A DNA stretch of 64,000 bases, taken from Bacteroidota bacterium (lineage in GTDB: Bacteria > Bacteroidota > Ignavibacteria > Kryptoniales > JAKASW01). The stretch is taken from NCBI GenBank assembly GCA_021811615.1, contig JAJZNW010000110.1:28130-92129 (forward strand). Reading direction: 5' to 3'. This document shows positions 26,638 to 35,152 of this stretch, piece after piece (the stretch's first letter is position 1; each line of letters begins with the position of its first letter). Below the pieces are notes generated by a model. The model was given only the letters and a program-made list of their open reading frames with translations. It made no database searches and had not been told where the DNA came from. Position numbers and translations under genes: made by a program.

Positions 26638-28158
26638 ATGAGGATAAAAAAAAGCGGCATTATTCCATTTTTTGTTTCATTTGTCCTTGTCTTTGGACTA
26701 ATTCTAAACGCTGAAGGAGAGAGCCGATACGATTCACTCATCACGCGGGCGACCGACCTGGCATACAACGTACATTTCAAGGAAGCGGAAAGTCTTTTCA
26801 GAGAGGCGGCGCGTATCTCCCCGGATAGAGGAGAAAGCTACTTCGGCATCGCGCAAATACATCTATGGATCTATCTCGGCACGAAGGACAAGTCTCAGTA
26901 CGATACCTTCATGAAGTGGTACGGCATCACGGTCTCGAAGGAAAAGGAGCTGCTCGAGAGAGCCCCGGAAGATTACAGGGCAAGCGAAATGCTCGGCGAG
27001 ACTTACCTCCTACGGTCGCTCGCATGCGTCACCGCGCGTTCTTACGTCGACGCTTTCTGGGCCGTCAAGTCGGCGCACAATTATTTCAAAAAGACGCTGC
27101 AGGCCGATCCGCATTTCTATGAAGCGTACAGGGGGCTCGGGGAAATTCACTACTTCCTCGATTTCATACCCGGCAGCGTTCGCTGGGCGATCGGTATATT
27201 CGGACTGGAAGGGGACAAGGAGAAAGGGTTTGCCGAGATCAAGCTGGCTTACGAAAAAGGCGGCGGAGACCGGATCAAGTCGGCACTCTCGCTGGCGCAA
27301 ATCTACTCCAACTACGTGGCAGAATATGACAGCGCAGAAAACCTTATGCGCCGGCTTGTGAAACGGTTTCCGCGCAACCCCATGTTCAACTATCACCTCG
27401 CGGTAGAGTTGATCAAGCAACGCCGTCTCAACGAGTCGGAGCAATTTCTCGACACGATCCTGCGTGAGAATAACCCCGACTTCGAGGTGCTGAACAATCT
27501 CTCCCTCTTTCTCAAAGGGGACATCTACTTCAAGCTGAATGATTTCCCGACCTCGATCAAATACAACAGGATGTTCCTCGAAAGGACACACGATCCGGAC
27601 TACACGGGGATAGCCAGTTACAGGATGGCCGTCGGTTACAGGGCCATGGGCAACGACACGATGATGGTGAAGAGTTTGCGGAGGGCGATGCAGGGCAACC
27701 AGGACATTTACGACGACTCGCGCGCGAGGGAAAGGAGCGGAGAATTCCTAAGGAAAGGGATTTCTCCGGATGAGCTGACGACTCTGGAGGCAAAAAACGA
27801 TGTGGATGCGGGAGAATACGAGAAGGCTTATTCAGTTTTGATGCCGGTCGTGAACAGCTTCAGGGACAGGGATACGCGGTCGGAGGCGCTTCTGGTCCTG
27901 TCGGAATCGGCGATTCACCTCGGGAAGTTTGCAGAAGGGATACGTTTTGCGGGGCTGGCGGACTCCTCAGGAAAGAGCGAAGAGGAGTGGATCGGACCCA
28001 GATCATGGTACATCGCCGCGCTTGGCAATTACCGCGAGGGGAACATCACCGCAGCGAAAGATCTTCTGGCGAAGGCAAAAGACACGAGCGAGTACAGATC
28101 CAACAGCCTTTTGAATGCTCTGATAAACAGCCTGGATGGGAATCTCAGGGAGAAATAA
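26638..28158 (+). CDS. Exported TPR protein
   Basis: This 506-residue protein has an N-terminal signal sequence (IIPFFVSFVLVFGLILNAEG, residues 8-27). It continues in helical TPR-type repeats throughout, for example AEYDSAENLMRRLVKRFPRN and ALGNYREGNITAAKDLLAKA. TPR arrays bind other proteins; the partner is unknown. It has no lipobox cysteine that I can see. It diverges from the sugar operon and ends at a strong terminator. Confidence 0.85.
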   Translation: MRIKKSGIIPFFVSFVLVFGLILNAEGESRYDSLITRATDLAYNVHFKEAESLFREAARISPDRGESYFGIAQIHLWIYLGTKDKSQYDTFMKWYGITVSKEKELLERAPEDYRASEMLGETYLLRSLACVTARSYVDAFWAVKSAHNYFKKTLQADPHFYEAYRGLGEIHYFLDFIPGSVRWAIGIFGLEGDKEKGFAEIKLAYEKGGGDRIKSALSLAQIYSNYVAEYDSAENLMRRLVKRFPRNPMFNYHLAVELIKQRRLNESEQFLDTILRENNPDFEVLNNLSLFLKGDIYFKLNDFPTSIKYNRMFLERTHDPDYTGIASYRMAVGYRAMGNDTMMVKSLRRAMQGNQDIYDDSRARERSGEFLRKGISPDELTTLEAKNDVDAGEYEKAYSVLMPVVNSFRDRDTRSEALLVLSESAIHLGKFAEGIRFAGLADSSGKSEEEWIGPRSWYIAALGNYREGNITAAKDLLAKAKDTSEYRSNSLLNALINSLDGNLREK

Positions 28159-28195
28159 AGCCGAACCTTCTCCCCGGGGGGATGCGAGAAAATGA

Positions 28196-28221
28196 GAAGC
28201 CCCGCGTTCCCGCGGGGCTTC
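28196..28221. terminator. Bidirectional rho-independent terminator
   Basis: A near-perfect stem, GAAGCCCCGCG...CGCGGGGCTTC with a small loop, lies between the convergent TPR and hpf genes. On the plus strand it is followed by CTTTCC; on the minus strand by TCATTTTC. It should stop both transcripts. Confidence 0.85.
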
Positions 28222-28229
28222 CTTTCCAC

Positions 28230-28574
28230 TCACAGCATTTGTTTCGCTCGCACAGCTACCTGAGGGATTCTCCCTTCATGTTTTATCTTCTGCTTGAACT
28301 TCACTAATTGCGCTTCTAGTTTATCGACCGCCTTGTCGACGGCCTTGAAGTAGTCGTCGGTCGTCTCTGCCGCCTTCAGAATCTTGTCGTGGACCGAAAG
28401 TTTTATCTCTACCATTTTATCCGTTCCGTTGGGTTTGGAGTGTTCATTCAGGAAAACGACGTTGCAATGTACCACTCCGTCGAAGAATCTGTTCAACTTC
28501 GAGACTTTGTCTTCAGCGTAAGTCTTCAAAGCGGGTTCAGCCTTGAAATGTCTGGAAGTGATGCTGATGTTCAT
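28230..28574 (-). CDS. hpf: Ribosome hibernation promoting factor, short type
   Basis: This 114-residue protein starts MNISITSRHFKAEPALKTYA, with a strong GGAGG 6 bases before the ATG. It contains a core of the S30EA/HPF fold (KLNRFFDGVVHCNVVFLNEH, VEIKLSVHDKIL, DDYFKAVDKAVDKLEAQLVK). The frame runs 74 codons further upstream, but that part is not homologous and ends inside the xerC gene. HPF blocks the decoding site in stationary phase. The short length means it lacks the dimerisation domain of long HPF, so it probably acts like E. coli HPF or RaiA. Confidence 0.95.
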   Translation of the reverse strand: MNISITSRHFKAEPALKTYAEDKVSKLNRFFDGVVHCNVVFLNEHSKPNGTDKMVEIKLSVHDKILKAAETTDDYFKAVDKAVDKLEAQLVKFKQKIKHEGRIPQVAVRAKQML

Positions 28575-28755
28575 GAGATTCCTCCATATTGTTGTGTTCA
28601 CTGTTCCGACCGGGTCGGAATTTATCGTTAGTGTCCGCGAGACGGAAGGCAAACCTGCAAGTCCAAACCGGACCGCCGGGGCCTGGCCGACGCCTCTACC
28701 CGGACCTTTCCTAAGGGTCCATTGGATATCCGAGCGCCCATGAGCTGACAACCGT
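28575..28755 (-). promoter_or_regulatory. hpf leader with two hairpins
   Basis: The 181-base spacer between xerC and hpf holds a perfect dyad, TTCCGAC-CGG-GTCGGAA (28604-28620), 30 bases upstream of the hpf ATG. A second hairpin, GGACCTTTCCTAAGGGTCC (28702-28720), is likely the end of the topA-xerC transcript. The first could be an operator or an mRNA structure. I could not place a promoter with confidence. Confidence 0.4.
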
Positions 28756-29688
28756 TCAGCTGCCCGGCCTCTGAGTGCCCGCCCGCGGATGTGCATTTTT
28801 GTAGACCTTTTTCAACTGCTCAACAGATAAGTGAGTGTAAACCTGCGTCGTCGACAGACTTTCATGACCGAGAAGCTGCCTCACCGCCTCGAGGTCGGCA
28901 CCGTGATTCAGCAAATGAGTCGCAAACGAATGGCGCAACGTATGCGGTCCCTTTCTCTCGACGTTTGAAACCCGGCTGATCCGCTTCGCCACGATGCGGT
29001 AGACAGAAGCGGGAATGATCCTCTTGCCAATTGACGAAATGAAAAGCGCTCGGTCGTCGGCTTTTCCCGAGGTTAAACCGTCCCGGACCTTCAGGTAGCC
29101 GCGCACAGCGTCGATGGCCCTGTCGATAACAGGTATGACGCGCTGCTTCCTGCGCTTCCCCAGGACCGTCACCACATGGCCGTCGAAATCGATGTCGCCG
29201 AAATTCAATCCGCACAGCTCGCTGACGCGCATCCCGGTCCCGTACAGAAGTTCAAGTATCGCCTTGTCGCGATAGTCGGCCGGCGAATCGAGTTGAACAT
29301 TGAGCATCTTCTCAATGCCGTCCTCTTCTATGAAAACGGGAATCGGCTTACGCGCCTTTGGGGTGTTTATATAGCCCGTGAAGTCCTTTTCGACGTATTC
29401 GAACTTCACGAGATACTTCGCGAATGATCTGATGCTGGAGAGCTTTTTTCTTACCGTCCGGCGGTCGTTTCCGCGCTTGTCCAGCTCGACAAGAAACGCA
29501 CGCACGCTCTCCCCTTCCGAAAGGATCTCGAGAGGGATTTCCTCTGCGCCGGAGTATTCGAAGAGAAAGTTATTGAATTCCCTGAGCGATTGCTCATATG
29601 TGGCAATCGTATTTGCCGATGCGTTTTTCTCCTTCTTAAGGTAGTCGAGGAAGGAGTCAGCTAATTCACGTACGGTTTTCTCATTCAC
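28756..29688 (-). CDS. xerC: Tyrosine recombinase XerC/XerD type
   Basis: This 310-residue site-specific recombinase has an N-terminal SAM-like DNA-binding domain (1-110) and a catalytic domain with the complete active site: R154 (TGMRVSE), K178, H249 and R252 (PHTLRHSFATHLL), H275 (LLGHESLST) and Y284 (VYTHL). Such enzymes resolve chromosome dimers at dif. Its ATG overlaps the topA stop by four bases, an arrangement seen in other bacteria too, which favours the housekeeping role over a phage integrase. XerD is not excluded. Confidence 0.93.
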   Translation of the reverse strand: MNEKTVRELADSFLDYLKKEKNASANTIATYEQSLREFNNFLFEYSGAEEIPLEILSEGESVRAFLVELDKRGNDRRTVRKKLSSIRSFAKYLVKFEYVEKDFTGYINTPKARKPIPVFIEEDGIEKMLNVQLDSPADYRDKAILELLYGTGMRVSELCGLNFGDIDFDGHVVTVLGKRRKQRVIPVIDRAIDAVRGYLKVRDGLTSGKADDRALFISSIGKRIIPASVYRIVAKRISRVSNVERKGPHTLRHSFATHLLNHGADLEAVRQLLGHESLSTTQVYTHLSVEQLKKVYKNAHPRAGTQRPGS

Positions 29689-32111
29689 TTCGCTGCGACT
29701 TCTCCAAACGAACCCTCGGAGACATTCCCGCCGGCTTCAGTCTTGCCCTGAACCTGGCCGCCGGCATTCTCCGGACTCTGCGGTGCCTGTGCCTCCTCCG
29801 GTGAGAATTCGCTCTCACATTTCGGGCACTTGTAGTAGTTTCCCTTTGTTTTCGTGTACTTGGAAAGAAGGAAAGGTGAATCTCCTAGGGGACACGGAAT
29901 GTTTACCGGCTTGTCCCACGTGGCATAGTGGCACTTCGGGTAGTTCGTGCAGCCGTAGAAAATTCTTTTCTTGCGGGTGAAGCGCTGCGCGAGCTCACCC
30001 TTGCCGCATTCAGGGCACTTGACGCCCGTCGTGATACTCTTTGTGAACTTGCATTCCGGGTAGTTCGAACAGCCGATGAACTTGCCGAACCTGCTGTTCT
30101 TATAAATGAGATCGTTGCCGCACTCGGGGCACTTGTCGCCGGTCGGGCGGTTGTTGTCGTCGTGAGCATCGATCGGCTTCGTGTTCTTGCACTCCGGATA
30201 CTTGCTGCATGCAAGGAACCTTCCGCGTCGGCTCCATTTGATGACCATCGGGGATCCGCACACGTCGCAGTTTACCTGCTGTCCGTCGACTGACGATTTG
30301 ATCTCGTCTATTTTTCCTTCGACTCCTTTGACCGCCGTGTCGAAGGGGTGATAGAACTCGTTGAGGACATCGAGATATTTTTTCGTGCCGCCTGCGATTT
30401 CATCGAGTTCGGATTCCATCTCCGCAGTAAACTTCACGTCAAAGAATTCGGGAAGGTTGGCGGATAGAATCTTGTTAACGTTCATGCCGAGGTCGGTGGC
30501 AAACAGACGTCTCTCTCTCAGCTCGACGTACCCCCTGTCCTCGATCGTGGAGACGATCGAGGAATAGGTACTCGGTCTGCCGATGCCGAGGGACTCGAGT
30601 TCTTTGACGAGGCTGCTCTCGGTGTAACGCGCCGGTGGTTTGGTAAAGTGCTGTCTCGTATAGACGTCATCGAGACCGAGCGGCTCACCTTCTTTGAGCG
30701 TTGCCGGAAGCGCGAATTTTTGAAGCTCGTCGCTGTCTTCGTCGGATTTCGCCGCGTCGGCGTCTTCGGCGGTGATGTCGTAAATCTGTAAAAAGCCGGG
30801 GAACTTCACGTGAGAGTCGGTTGCCTTGAAGACAAACATCTCGCCGTCCTTAGCCGCTTCGGCTGTTCCCTCGACCGATACGGTAATCTGATCGTAGACG
30901 GCGGGGTTCATCTGCGATGCGATGAACCTCTTCCATATCAAGTCATACAGTAGAAACATCTCTCTCGGAAGGTGTTTCTTGATTTCCTGGGGGAGGTACT
31001 CCATGTGAGTAGGGCGAATCGCTTCGTGAGCATCCTGGGAAGCCTTCGATTTCTTGAAGTGTCGCGCTTCTTTCGGAAGGAACTCCTGTCCGAACTCTGT
31101 CTTGATATAATTCCTCGCCGCGCCGATAGCTTCGTCGCTGATCCTTGTCGAGTCGGTCCTCATATAAGTGATCAATCCGACGCGCCCTTCCGGCCCGACC
31201 TCCACGCCTTCATAAAGCTGCTGGGCCAACATCATGGTTCGCTTCGGCGAGAAACCCAGCCTTGTGGAAGCGGCTTGTTGAAGTGTGCTTGTGATGAACG
31301 GAGGAGCAGGATTTCTTTTCTGTTCTTTCCTCTGAATCGAGGAGACGGTATACTTCGCGGACTTGATATCCGTCACGAATTTTTCCGCTTCATCCTGGCT
31401 CCCGATGAAGAACTCTTTCTTCGAGCGGTCCTTTGCGTTAGCGCTTCCCTGCGGATCCTTGAGGTCCTTCCCCGCAATGGAATAGAGCTTCGCTTCAAAC
31501 TCTTCCTGCTTTTCGGTCGTGAATTTCCCGAGCACGGACCAATATTCGATAGGTGAGAAGCCGTTGATCTCGTTCTCGCGCTCGCAGACGAGCTTAAGGG
31601 CGACGGATTGGACCCTGCCGGCAGAAAGGCCCGGGTATACCGCCTTCCAAATAAGAGGGCTGACTTTATAGCCGACCAGCCGGTCCATCACGCGGCGCGC
31701 CTGCTGGGCATAAACGAGGTGAGAGTCGATCTTGAGGGGATTCTCCATCGCCTTGGAAACACCCGATTGAGTGATCTCCGTAAAGAGGACCCTGAATACA
31801 TTTTCTGAGGAATGCTTGAGCTCGTCGGCAATATGCTGTGCGATCGCCTCCCCTTCGCGATCCGGGTCAGTCGCAATGTACACTTGCTGGGCTTTCTCGG
31901 AGAGGTCTTTGAGTTTTTTGATGACTTCGCTTTTGCCGCGTATGGTCTTGTATTCAGGCTCGAAGCCCTTTTCGACATCGACGCCGAGTTTACTCTTCGG
32001 CAAATCCTTTATGTGACCCACGGTGGCCTCGACGACGTAGTCGTTCCCGAGGTACCTATTTATAGTTTTTGCTTTGGATGGGGATTCGACAATTACGAGT
32101 TTTTTTGCCAT
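29685..32111 (-). CDS. topA: DNA topoisomerase I
   Basis: This 808-residue type IA topoisomerase relaxes negative supercoils. The TOPRIM domain shows VIVESPSKAKTI (E9) and TDPDREGEAI (81-90). The catalytic tyrosine is Y316 in GLITYMRTDSTRIS. The C-terminus carries zinc-ribbon repeats: CDVC...CSKYPEC, CPEC...CSNYPEC, CPEC...CTNYPKC and a fourth with CPLG and CPKC. The tail is rich in Gly and Ala. Gene order smg-topA-xerC is a known conserved neighbourhood. Confidence 0.98.
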   Translation of the reverse strand: MAKKLVIVESPSKAKTINRYLGNDYVVEATVGHIKDLPKSKLGVDVEKGFEPEYKTIRGKSEVIKKLKDLSEKAQQVYIATDPDREGEAIAQHIADELKHSSENVFRVLFTEITQSGVSKAMENPLKIDSHLVYAQQARRVMDRLVGYKVSPLIWKAVYPGLSAGRVQSVALKLVCERENEINGFSPIEYWSVLGKFTTEKQEEFEAKLYSIAGKDLKDPQGSANAKDRSKKEFFIGSQDEAEKFVTDIKSAKYTVSSIQRKEQKRNPAPPFITSTLQQAASTRLGFSPKRTMMLAQQLYEGVEVGPEGRVGLITYMRTDSTRISDEAIGAARNYIKTEFGQEFLPKEARHFKKSKASQDAHEAIRPTHMEYLPQEIKKHLPREMFLLYDLIWKRFIASQMNPAVYDQITVSVEGTAEAAKDGEMFVFKATDSHVKFPGFLQIYDITAEDADAAKSDEDSDELQKFALPATLKEGEPLGLDDVYTRQHFTKPPARYTESSLVKELESLGIGRPSTYSSIVSTIEDRGYVELRERRLFATDLGMNVNKILSANLPEFFDVKFTAEMESELDEIAGGTKKYLDVLNEFYHPFDTAVKGVEGKIDEIKSSVDGQQVNCDVCGSPMVIKWSRRGRFLACSKYPECKNTKPIDAHDDNNRPTGDKCPECGNDLIYKNSRFGKFIGCSNYPECKFTKSITTGVKCPECGKGELAQRFTRKKRIFYGCTNYPKCHYATWDKPVNIPCPLGDSPFLLSKYTKTKGNYYKCPKCESEFSPEEAQAPQSPENAGGQVQGKTEAGGNVSEGSFGEVAAK

Positions 32112-32167
32112 GTCGGAATTTTACCAGTCTTGTTAAAGAATGCACGTATCGATCAGGTGCTCTGCGT

Positions 32168-32623
32168 TCAATTTATGGTATCGGAACTGTTGAGCATTAT
32201 CCTGCTTCCCGGTTTTCCGGGTGAATTATATTCGAACAGGACGCTTGCCACGATTGATTTTACTTCGTCCCTGTCCACGACATTCGATCCTGACATCAGC
32301 GAACGCTCTATTATGTTTTCCAGGTCGAGCTGGTCGATAAGTCCGAGCTCATACATCTCGACGAGAAAGCCTCGCGCCTCTTTGGTCAAGATTTGTCTTT
32401 CGGCTTCATGGAAAATTCTGTAAGAGCGAGCGCGGGTCCCCTTCATGCGTTTGAGCGGCTCGCGGAGATTCATCTTGTCATAAATCCAGCTCAGCGCCGT
32501 GGAAATTTCAGTCTGGCTGTATCCGCTTTCGCTCAACTTGGATACATCGACCTTCGAAATGTCCTTCGTCTCCCGTATCTCGCGCATGAGAACGACTATT
32601 AGTTCTATGATTTTTTCCTGCAT
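32168..32623 (-). CDS. smg: Smg family protein (DUF494)
   Basis: This 151-residue helical protein begins MQEKIIELIVVLMREIRETK and contains YSQTEISTALSWIYDKMN and RIFHEAERQILTKEARGFLV, characteristic of the Smg/DUF494 family. Its role is poorly known; it commonly sits near topA or dprA, as here, 56 bases upstream of topA. A Gly/Pro-containing C-terminal tail is not conserved. AGGAG directly abuts the ATG, so the true binding site may be GAGG 13 bases upstream. Confidence 0.9.
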   Translation of the reverse strand: MQEKIIELIVVLMREIRETKDISKVDVSKLSESGYSQTEISTALSWIYDKMNLREPLKRMKGTRARSYRIFHEAERQILTKEARGFLVEMYELGLIDQLDLENIIERSLMSGSNVVDRDEVKSIVASVLFEYNSPGKPGSRIMLNSSDTIN

Positions 32624-32673
32624 CTCCTATGTATCCTCAAGACCAATATATGTTGAAAAATTCCAAAGTCAAG

Positions 32674-33108
32674 CTATCCTCTGTCACGCCCGTCAAAAAA
32701 CGGCCCAATGAACGTATTTTCGCGTCTTCTCATCCTCAACTTTTCCGATCGGGTCTTATCATCCCAGCCGCAAAGGTGCAGGACACCGTGAACCATCAGC
32801 CGAAGCACTTCTTTCTCGACAGGCACTTTGTAGCGTCTCGCCTGAACCCGAGCCCTGTCTACGCTTACGTAGATCTCCCCATCGATGCGACCGGTGTCGG
32901 CAAGATCAAAAGATATGACGTCGGTCCGGTAATTATGGCTCAGGAATTTCCTGTTGACTCCGAGCAGGTATTCATCATCGACAAGCACAAGGTTGATACT
33001 GTCGGCAGTCTTCTTTTCTTCTTTCAGTACGCGACGGACAAGAGCGGCGAGACGTACGCGGTCGAATTTCGGCGCACGCGGATAATCAACGAAAAGATTT
33101 ATTTTCAC
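32674..33108 (-). CDS. ybeY: Endoribonuclease YbeY
   Basis: This 144-residue metallo-endoribonuclease is needed for 16S rRNA maturation and quality control. The metal motif reads HGVLHLCGWDD, with H107 and H111 as usual, but the third position, His in most bacteria, is Asp (D117), a change I also associate with Bacteroidota. The upstream TDVISFDLADTGRIDGEIYV is typical. It starts with GTG, overlapping the preceding unknown gene's stop (GTGA). The tail is rich in Arg. Confidence 0.93.
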   Translation of the reverse strand: MKINLFVDYPRAPKFDRVRLAALVRRVLKEEKKTADSINLVLVDDEYLLGVNRKFLSHNYRTDVISFDLADTGRIDGEIYVSVDRARVQARRYKVPVEKEVLRLMVHGVLHLCGWDDKTRSEKLRMRRRENTFIGPFFDGRDRG

Positions 33109-33536
33109 TTAATGCTTGTCTCAGCGAGAGAGAGCGCGATGCTGCTGAGCATGACTTCGGGGCCCATACGCGTGAAGTCGCCCGACAGAGCGCTCTTGTC
33201 GACGTTTGCGTAAAGCGAGCAGCCCGCCTCACGTTCGACGATCAGTCCGCTGATCTTGCCGTCGGCCTCCGAATAGAACGTCACTTCGCCGAGCAGGTCT
33301 GAAGCGAGATAGCCGGTACATTGATGTAATTGGAGATGAGAATTGATCGTGTAGACCGTGATGAGATTGCCCTTCTGCCTGCCGGTTTTCAGCGACGGGT
33401 AGATTTCGACGGCAAGCTTACGCTTGGATTTCTTGTCAAAGAGATCGAACCGGTAGAAGTTTCCGCGTTTCACGCCTTTCGCCTTCAGAACCGAACCGAT
33501 ACTTTCGATATCTTTGGACTTAAACTCAAAACTCAT
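33105..33536 (-). CDS. Unknown protein upstream of ybeY
   Basis: This 143-residue soluble protein does not match a family I recognise. It has a beta-rich first half (FYRFDLFDKKSKRKLAVEIY, GNLITVYTINSHLQLHQCTG) and helps define an operon because its stop overlaps the YbeY start by four bases. A cysteine near 84 and one near 106 are not in a motif. It could have a translation or RNA-related role given its partner, but this is guilt by association. Confidence 0.75.
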   Translation of the reverse strand: MSFEFKSKDIESIGSVLKAKGVKRGNFYRFDLFDKKSKRKLAVEIYPSLKTGRQKGNLITVYTINSHLQLHQCTGYLASDLLGEVTFYSEADGKISGLIVEREAGCSLYANVDKSALSGDFTRMGPEVMLSSIALSLAETSIK

Positions 33537-33561
33537 ATGATTTCCTTAATAGTATAATATA

Positions 33562-33598
33562 AAACCCAATGCCGTGAAATCCTCCCGACATTGGGTTT
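33562..33598 (-). terminator. Terminator after cold-shock gene
   Basis: AAACCCAATG and CATTGGGTTT form a 10-base stem with a 17-base loop, followed on the minus strand by TTATATTATAC. It lies 24 bases after the csp stop and just before the AT-rich start region of the next gene. Confidence 0.75.
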
Positions 33599-33621
33599 AT
33601 CAAAGAAATGGAACCGCAGTA

Positions 33622-33825
33622 CTATTTTGCGGTAACGTTGACGGCCTTAAGACCTCTGGCGCCTTCCACGATCTCAAATTCTACTTCGGTACCTTTGTCC
33701 AGTGTCTTGTACTGCTTATCGCTCTTTATGTCGCTGTAGTGGACAAACACATCCTCACCGTTGTCCTGTTCGATGAACCCGAACCCTTTTTTTCCATCGA
33801 ACCATTTAACCTTACCATTCGGCAT
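33622..33825 (-). CDS. Cold-shock protein, CspA family
   Basis: This 67-residue OB-fold protein has both RNA-binding motifs: RNP1 KKGFGFIEQ and RNP2 DVFVHYSDI. The start [16 protein letters not shown] has a GGAGGAGG-type site just upstream (GGAGGAGGTATC). It melts mRNA structure. It is preceded by an unusually long, foldable leader and followed by its own terminator, so it is a single-gene unit. Which Csp paralogue it is (A, B, C, D) cannot be told. Confidence 0.96.
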   Translation of the reverse strand: MPNGKVKWFDGKKGFGFIEQDNGEDVFVHYSDIKSDKQYKTLDKGTEVEFEIVEGARGLKAVNVTAK

Positions 33826-34083
33826 GATACCTCCTCCAAATAAGTCTGCAGCTCTGGCGGCCGTGAATCGGGCAAGTCACTCAAATAATTAGTTTTCCGG
33901 CCGCGTCTCGCCACATACGGCCTGCCCGATAAGTCATTGGATCTTGTGATAATCGTGCTTGAAGAGAAAGAAACGCCCTTAAGGTGCTTATCTGTTCCGC
34001 AAATAGTCCTTGGTGATGGGGAAGTCGGCGCCACGCCTCGTGCGCCCGTTGTCGATATGTCCGTGCTCATAATTTGCAAAATT
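33826..34083 (-). promoter_or_regulatory. Long structured 5' leader of the cold-shock gene
   Basis: The predicted transcript start near 34083 gives a leader of about 258 bases. Within it ATCGGGCA (33923-33930, minus) can pair with TGCCCGAT (33867-33874, minus), enclosing a smaller GGCC stem. Together with the ordinary ribosome binding site this is the layout of a temperature-sensing cspA-type leader. No reading frame in it looks real. Confidence 0.5.
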
Positions 34084-34089
34084 TGAATC

Positions 34090-34118
34090 AATTTAGCCGG
34101 ACACCCAGTGAATGTCAA
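34090..34118 (-). promoter_or_regulatory. Sigma-70-type promoter for the cold-shock gene
   Basis: On the minus strand, TTGACA (34118-34113), exactly 17 bases, then TAAATT (34095-34090). The -35 box is perfect and the -10 box matches at four of six bases. It lies between the convergent end of the zinc-ribbon gene and the csp gene, pointing at the latter. Confidence 0.6.
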
Positions 34119-34180
34119 GCTTTGTGAAAAAACAAATCGGGATTCCCTACATTCCGTCAGAGAGTGAAGTCGATTCCGGC

Positions 34181-34735
34181 TCATTCCTCCAGATTCTTCC
34201 TCCTGGAGACACCAAACAGGTTCGCATTGAACTCCTTCAACAGCCCTTTGGCTTCTTCCACCTGATCGTCCCGAACGAAAAATTTCGCCGGCTGAATAAG
34301 CGGATAGACGGCGAGGAAGTCTTCGCCCGATACATAGTAATCTATGTCTGAATCGTCCAGAAACGACTTGAGAAGCGCGATATCTCCCTGATTCCGTGAA
34401 GAGAAAACTTCGGTGTACTTCTTATCCTTCAGAACCATCGGAGGATTCACCGTGAAGTCGAGATAGGCCTCGCACTCAGGACAATGAAATACTCTTGCTG
34501 CACGTTCCTCTTTCGCCAAGTGAAGCTCGCTCGAGCAGCTCGGGCAGGTAATGATCTCAGGGAGTAAACCTGCGGCAGCCTCATGCCTCATAACGTCCTG
34601 GCAGGCAGGTTTCCTGCAATAATAATATTCCTTTCCCTCAACAAGGCACGCCTCGCAGTAAGCTTCACCGCAATTGTGGCAGACAGAGATCGTCTTCCTG
34701 TTCGGATGATTGGCGCAATGTTCACTAGAACCCAT
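34181..34735 (-). CDS. B-box-like zinc-finger plus DUF2007-like protein
   Basis: This 184-residue protein starts at ATG 34735. Residues 5-50 carry a Cys/His-rich B-box-like zinc finger (CANHPNRKTISVCHNCGEAY...CEAC...CRKPAC). Then comes a zinc-ribbon CPSC...CPEC (about 65-90). The C-terminal part (about 110-180) resembles DUF2007, a putative signal-transducing domain (DIALLKSFLDDSDIDYYVSG, PAKFFVRDDQVEEAKGLLKE). No membrane segment is present, and the function is unknown. It is separated from its neighbours by gaps on both sides. Confidence 0.75.
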   Translation of the reverse strand: MGSSEHCANHPNRKTISVCHNCGEAYCEACLVEGKEYYYCRKPACQDVMRHEAAAGLLPEIITCPSCSSELHLAKEERAARVFHCPECEAYLDFTVNPPMVLKDKKYTEVFSSRNQGDIALLKSFLDDSDIDYYVSGEDFLAVYPLIQPAKFFVRDDQVEEAKGLLKEFNANLFGVSRRKNLEE

Positions 34736-34843
34736 CTTCGTCCCTCGCATCTCGTTTCGGCGCCGCCGGCGCTGTTTCGAGTATATTATAATGATACCTC
34801 GGATGAAACAAGTCTAACGTCCTGAGTTCCATGAACCCGGCGC

Positions 34844-35086
34844 TCATCCGCACTCGATCCGGTCCCCGTGGCTCTCTGGCATCGATACCGCAATGAAATT
34901 CAATTCTTAGTCCCTGGAATTGTGAGGGCGATGAGATGTTCCGGGTTCGACCTCCACAACCTCACCTTCATGAACTTCGAAATTCCGCCCGCCAGACTCT
35001 ATCGAGGCCCTCCCACTCAATACATAAAACAACTGTCGCGCTCTTTCATAGTTGTGAGCCAACCATCCCGAGCCGACGACATCTCA
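34844..35086 (-). pseudogene. Decayed cupin-family gene
   Basis: A single minus-strand frame reads GWLAHNYERARQLFYVLSGR, then EVHEGEVVEVEPGTSHRPHN, and SMPESHGDRI, in the correct order and spacing for a small single-domain cupin. It is interrupted by TAA at 34907-34909 between HRPHNSRD and ELNFIAV, where relatives continue without a gap, and by TGA at 35084-35086 upstream of the homologous part. The N-terminus is not recognisable. The gene is therefore broken by at least one nonsense change. The remaining stop is TGA at 34844. Confidence 0.75.
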
Positions 35087-35152
35087 GATGTCTACCTGTA
35101 AAGACCGTGGCGAGCAATGCTCGTCAAGAGCAACAAGCGAACGGTACATCGA

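Noticed and set aside
28756..29688. XerC as a phage or integron integrase
   Set aside because: It overlaps topA, has the Xer motif spacing and no phage genes or attachment sites lie near.
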